A DNA stretch of 7,052 nucleotides from a bacterium (GTDB taxonomy: Bacteria; CSSED10-310; JAJRTK01), in the NCBI GenBank assembly GCA_024278345.1, contig JAJRTK010000500.1, positions 1 through 7,052 on the forward strand, read 5' to 3'. This document shows positions 5,439 to 7,052 of the stretch, piece after piece. The notes below the pieces were generated by a model. The model did no database searches. It saw only the letters and a program-made list of their open reading frames with translations, and was not told where the DNA came from. Position 1 is the stretch's first letter. Each line of letters begins with the position of its first letter. The translations under genes were made by a program, and so were the position numbers.

Positions 5439-5460
5439 CGGCGGCAATCCGTCCGCCGCC
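5439..5460 (-). repeat. 22-bp palindromic repeat, copy 2
   Basis: This is the exact reverse complement of 2966-2987. It begins about 23 bp beyond the stop of the cyclotransferase gene and can form a hairpin with CGGCGG/CCGCCG arms. No T-run follows it on the minus strand, so it is not a standard intrinsic terminator, though it could slow or protect the transcript end. Confidence 0.6.
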
Positions 5461-5482
5461 ACTCGCCCCCTTGACCCGCCTG

Positions 5483-6301
5483 TCAAAGCCCATCCCCCCG
5501 GGCCACGATCTCCACCTCGAAAAGCTTCGGCCACAGCTTCCCCGTAATCAAAAACCGTCCCGTCTCCGGGACGAAAGCGATTCCGTTCAAGACATCCGCC
5601 TTCTTTCTCTCCGAAGGCGTCAGCAGGTTCGACGCATTGATGATGCCGGTCACTTCCCCCACGGCGGGATCGATCCGGACGATCTCGTCTTTCTGCCAAA
5701 CATTGGCGTAAACAAGGCCATCGACGCACTCCAGCTCGTTCAGCTTCGCCAAAGGCCGACCGCCCGACCGGATGGCCACGCGCCCTTCCTCCCGAAAAGT
5801 CACCGGATCCCGAAGCTGGAGGCGGTCGCTTCCGTCACTCATGTAGAGCACTCCCCGTTGGAAACAGATCCCCCAACCCTCGCCGGAATAGGGTTTTTCA
5901 CCGATTATTGAAAAGTCGTCCAGGGACCAGATAAGAACCTTTCCGCTCTGCCAAGTGAGCTGAAAAAGCCTCTTCCCCACAAGGCCGAGGCCCTCGCCGA
6001 AAATTTTTCCGTCCAGGGCAACGCGTTGCTCCACGCGGCCGGTTTGGAGATCCACCCGGCGCAACGTGGAGCGGCCGCGCAATCCCGTGCTCTCATAGAG
6101 CTTTCCGGCATGCCACAACAAGCCCTGGGTGAAGGCTTCGGGGTCGTGAGGATAGGCCGCCACCACCCGAAGGGAGAGCCTTTCCGGCTGGACCGCCTGC
6201 CGGTCGGGCCCGCCGTTGCAGCCAAGGAAAAAAAACAACGCGGGCACAACCCCAAAGAATCGGTAAGGCAAAAAGCAGTAAAAGACTTGAGTTTTCTTCA
6301 T
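5483..6301 (-). CDS. Glutamine cyclotransferase, predicted lipoprotein
   Basis: Predicted 272-residue plant-type (papaya-like) glutaminyl-peptide cyclotransferase, a beta-propeller enzyme that converts N-terminal glutamine to pyroglutamate. Family segments occur in order: YPHDPEAFTQGL (50-61), LYESTGLRGRSTLRRVDL (68-85), IFGEGLGL then LFQLTW (100-117), EGWGICF to MSDGSDRLQLRDP (141-166), LNELECVDGLVYANVW (187-202) and LNGIAF to TGKLWP (238-258). The invariant acidic residues are in the NELE block. The N-terminus MKKTQ followed by a hydrophobic stretch and LGC (Cys28) indicates a signal peptide and probable lipoprotein attachment, so it should act outside the cytoplasmic membrane. ATG 6301 is chosen because it starts the signal peptide; the frame stays open upstream to 6994, but that part is repeat and intron sequence. 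The ribosome site is weak (AGGAAGG, 12 nt upstream) and lies within a lone element terminus. Confidence 0.88.
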   Translation of the reverse strand: MKKTQVFYCFLPYRFFGVVPALFFFLGCNGGPDRQAVQPERLSLRVVAAYPHDPEAFTQGLLWHAGKLYESTGLRGRSTLRRVDLQTGRVEQRVALDGKIFGEGLGLVGKRLFQLTWQSGKVLIWSLDDFSIIGEKPYSGEGWGICFQRGVLYMSDGSDRLQLRDPVTFREEGRVAIRSGGRPLAKLNELECVDGLVYANVWQKDEIVRIDPAVGEVTGIINASNLLTPSERKKADVLNGIAFVPETGRFLITGKLWPKLFEVEIVARGDGL

Positions 6302-6306
6302 GGCGC

Positions 6307-6330
6307 TATCCCGCCTTCCTGTGGATACCC
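6307..6330 (-). repeat. Solitary terminal inverted repeat of the MITE-like element
   Basis: Read on the minus strand it starts GGGTATCCAC and continues to AAGGCGGGATA, matching the ends of the element at 1620-1642 and 465-487 with one inserted base and one or two substitutions. No second end or internal hairpins are found next to it. It lies in the 5' leader of the cyclotransferase gene and includes its only Shine-Dalgarno-like sequence. Confidence 0.65.
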
Positions 6331-6353
6331 GAATAAGGGGGTGGTCATCGGTG

Positions 6354-6368
6354 GTCGGCGAAGCCGAC
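6354..6368. other. Short perfect hairpin in the cyclotransferase leader
   Basis: GTCGGC and GCCGAC arms enclose a 3-nt loop, about 55 bp upstream of the cyclotransferase start. No T-run follows, so it is not called a terminator. It might influence leader folding. Confidence 0.4.
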
Positions 6369-6427
6369 TCTCCCCGCGGTCGGCACCGGCCACCCTGGAA
6401 AAAGACGCGCGGCGTCCATCCACGTGG

Positions 6428-6504
6428 ATAGGGGTAGGGAAAGCGCATTGGTTTGCGCCTCCCCTCCCTTCGAACCGTACGCGCGGTTCTCCCGCATACG
6501 GCTC
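6428..6504 (-). ncRNA. Group II intron domains V and VI
   Basis: Domain V (6472-6504) reads GAGCCGTATGCGG, loop, CCGCGCGTACGGTTC, with the catalytic AGC triad at 6503-6501 and the typical pairing of GAGCCGTA with TACGGTTC. Domain VI follows, with a GCGCA/TGCGC upper stem and a G-rich/C-rich lower stem. An unpaired A (6435) lies 8 nt from the predicted 3' end (TAT at 6430-6428), matching the branch-point position. The sequence is well preserved although the intron is truncated. Confidence 0.88.
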
Positions 6505-6522
6505 TCCAGTCGGCAGGGTCTC

Positions 6523-6693
6523 TCATCGAGACTGGCAGGCCGCGGCATGGGCTACTTCCAAGGAAAAGAACCCAAGCTCGGTAAAATAGGCATTTGGCCA
6601 GCGTTGATGGTCTGCTCCGCGTCCTCGTCCCTTGCCTTTCCGTCGTTTCCGGAGGATGCTTCGTAGCCGCATCTTTACCCATCCATCCACGCC
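6523..6693 (-). pseudogene. Group II intron maturase, C-terminal fragment
   Basis: About 56 codons remain. They start near GVDGWVKMRLRS, which resembles the end of the group II intron maturase-specific domain, pass through a basic run (RKRRKGKGRGRG), and finish RWPNAYFTELGFFSL and AACQSR before TGA at 6523. This tail is characteristic of bacterial group II intron-encoded proteins. The reverse-transcriptase domain is absent, and upstream the frame runs into unrelated hairpin and repeat sequence. Confidence 0.85.
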
Positions 6694-6746
6694 TCGTAAA
6701 GTATACTCGCCCTCCGGTGGCGGGATCCGGTTGACCGGCAAGAAGC

Positions 6747-6772
6747 GGGCGCGGGCCTTCCGGCCCGCGCCC
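6747..6772. other. Perfect 26-nt inverted repeat
   Basis: Arms GGGCGCGGGCC and GGCCCGCGCCC (11 bp, no mismatch) enclose a 4-nt loop, TTCC on the plus strand and GGAA (a GNRA-type tetraloop) on the minus strand. It sits between the truncated intron and element copy 3. No T-run follows on either strand, so an ordinary terminator is not supported. Confidence 0.6.
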
Positions 6773-6804
6773 AAAATCCGTTCCCCATCTGTCCCATTCC
6801 CCGG

Positions 6805-7052
6805 AGTAAAACTCCACCCAACGCCCGTGGAACACCCGCCAAAACCAAGACGCAACGCGTCGTACATGAATGTGGGCAGGGATCCCGTTGCCCTTCGTTG
6901 CAACGGGAAGTTGAGCGTGCTCCCTGGTGGGTGCAGGGCAAAGCCCTGCCGGGGACCGGGGACAACGTCCCCGGACGACCTTCGGGTAACGCACGGCGTG
7001 ACCCGCCGAGCAACAGCGAGGCGTTGCCCGGATGCCGGAAACTTCACAATCC
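6805..7052 (-). mobile_element. MITE-like repeat element, copy 3 (runs off the window)
   Basis: Reverse-oriented copy with the same hairpin series: 6983-7005, 6958-6972, 6922-6954 and 6884-6907. Its left terminal repeat lies beyond the window edge. Its right end (about 6805-6835) is degraded, keeping only a loose resemblance to the inverted repeat. It differs from copies 1 and 2 in the second hairpin, where both arms have changed. Confidence 0.7.

Larger units (their letters stand above)
6428..6693 (-). mobile_element. 5'-truncated group II intron (3' remnant)
   Basis: The 3' part of a bacterial group II intron: the C-terminal tail of its reverse transcriptase/maturase (6523 to about 6693), then domain V (6472-6504), then domain VI ending near 6428. 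Domains I to III and nearly all of the maturase gene are missing, so it cannot splice or move by itself. The 5' break point is near 6693-6700. The 3' exon would start with CCACGTGG at 6427, within the 12-bp palindrome ATCCACGTGGAT. Such 5' truncations are common results of incomplete retrohoming. Confidence 0.85.

Noticed and set aside
5290-5480. Promoter of the dehydrogenase operon
   Set aside because: A TTGACT-like box is present in the gap, but I found no convincing -10 box at 16-18 bp, so I make no call.
6428-6693. Functional, complete group II intron
   Set aside because: Domains I to III and the reverse transcriptase are absent upstream of about 6693. Only the 3' remnant is present.
6302-6994. 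N-terminal extension of the cyclotransferase to a 503-residue protein
   Set aside because: The extra 231 codons cross element copy 3, the hairpin, intron domains V and VI and the leader. The protein has a proper signal peptide starting at 6301.

Overview
The window is a high-G+C bacterial chromosomal segment. Five full-length protein genes, all on the minus strand, are interrupted by intergenic repeats and by the tail of a group II intron. The lineage cannot be fixed from this sequence. Two of the five proteins have export signals with a lipoprotein-like cysteine, and the metabolic genes (acetate kinase, a 3-hydroxyacyl-CoA dehydrogenase) fit acetate-forming or acyl-CoA metabolism. That is only a loose hint about lifestyle. 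I saw no defence system, CRISPR array, rRNA, tRNA or intact transposase.

In transcription order (right to left): the right edge (about 6805-7052) holds a minus-oriented, partial copy of a repeat element. Next is a 26-nt perfect hairpin (6747-6772). It is followed by a 5'-truncated group II intron (about 6428-6693) that keeps only the C-terminal tail of its maturase, domain V and domain VI. A lone copy of the repeat element's terminal inverted repeat (6307-6330) sits in the leader of a glutamine-cyclotransferase lipoprotein gene (5483-6301). After 214 bp come a 3-hydroxyacyl-CoA dehydrogenase (4378-5268), acetate kinase (3087 to about 4304) and an alpha/beta hydrolase (1913-2791). The acetate kinase start is disrupted: the expected ATG is followed at once by TAG, while its N-terminal motif is intact just downstream. 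About 295 bp between acetate kinase and the hydrolase carry three copies of a Shine-Dalgarno/stop-start junction. Then comes an endonuclease/exonuclease/phosphatase-family exported protein (582-1499), preceded by a 19-codon reading frame.

The repeats are the most distinctive content. The best copy of the main element (1620-1885, 266 bp) has 23-bp imperfect terminal inverted repeats and a perfect 8-bp target duplication, which is the structure of a non-autonomous transposable element (MITE-like). Two other copies (234-487 and about 6805-7052) and a 3' fragment (494-530) share its series of internal hairpins, and base changes between copies keep some stems paired. A separate tandem array of 43-45-bp hairpin repeats occupies 1-150.

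How the genes work together is only partly visible. Dehydrogenase, kinase and hydrolase are probably co-transcribed (65 bp, then a stop/start junction). No phosphotransacetylase or other partner is present, so the pathway remains an inference. I did not find a convincing new biological system. The items most worth checking are the MITE-like family, the acetate kinase start, the altered dehydrogenase active site and the triplicated junction.
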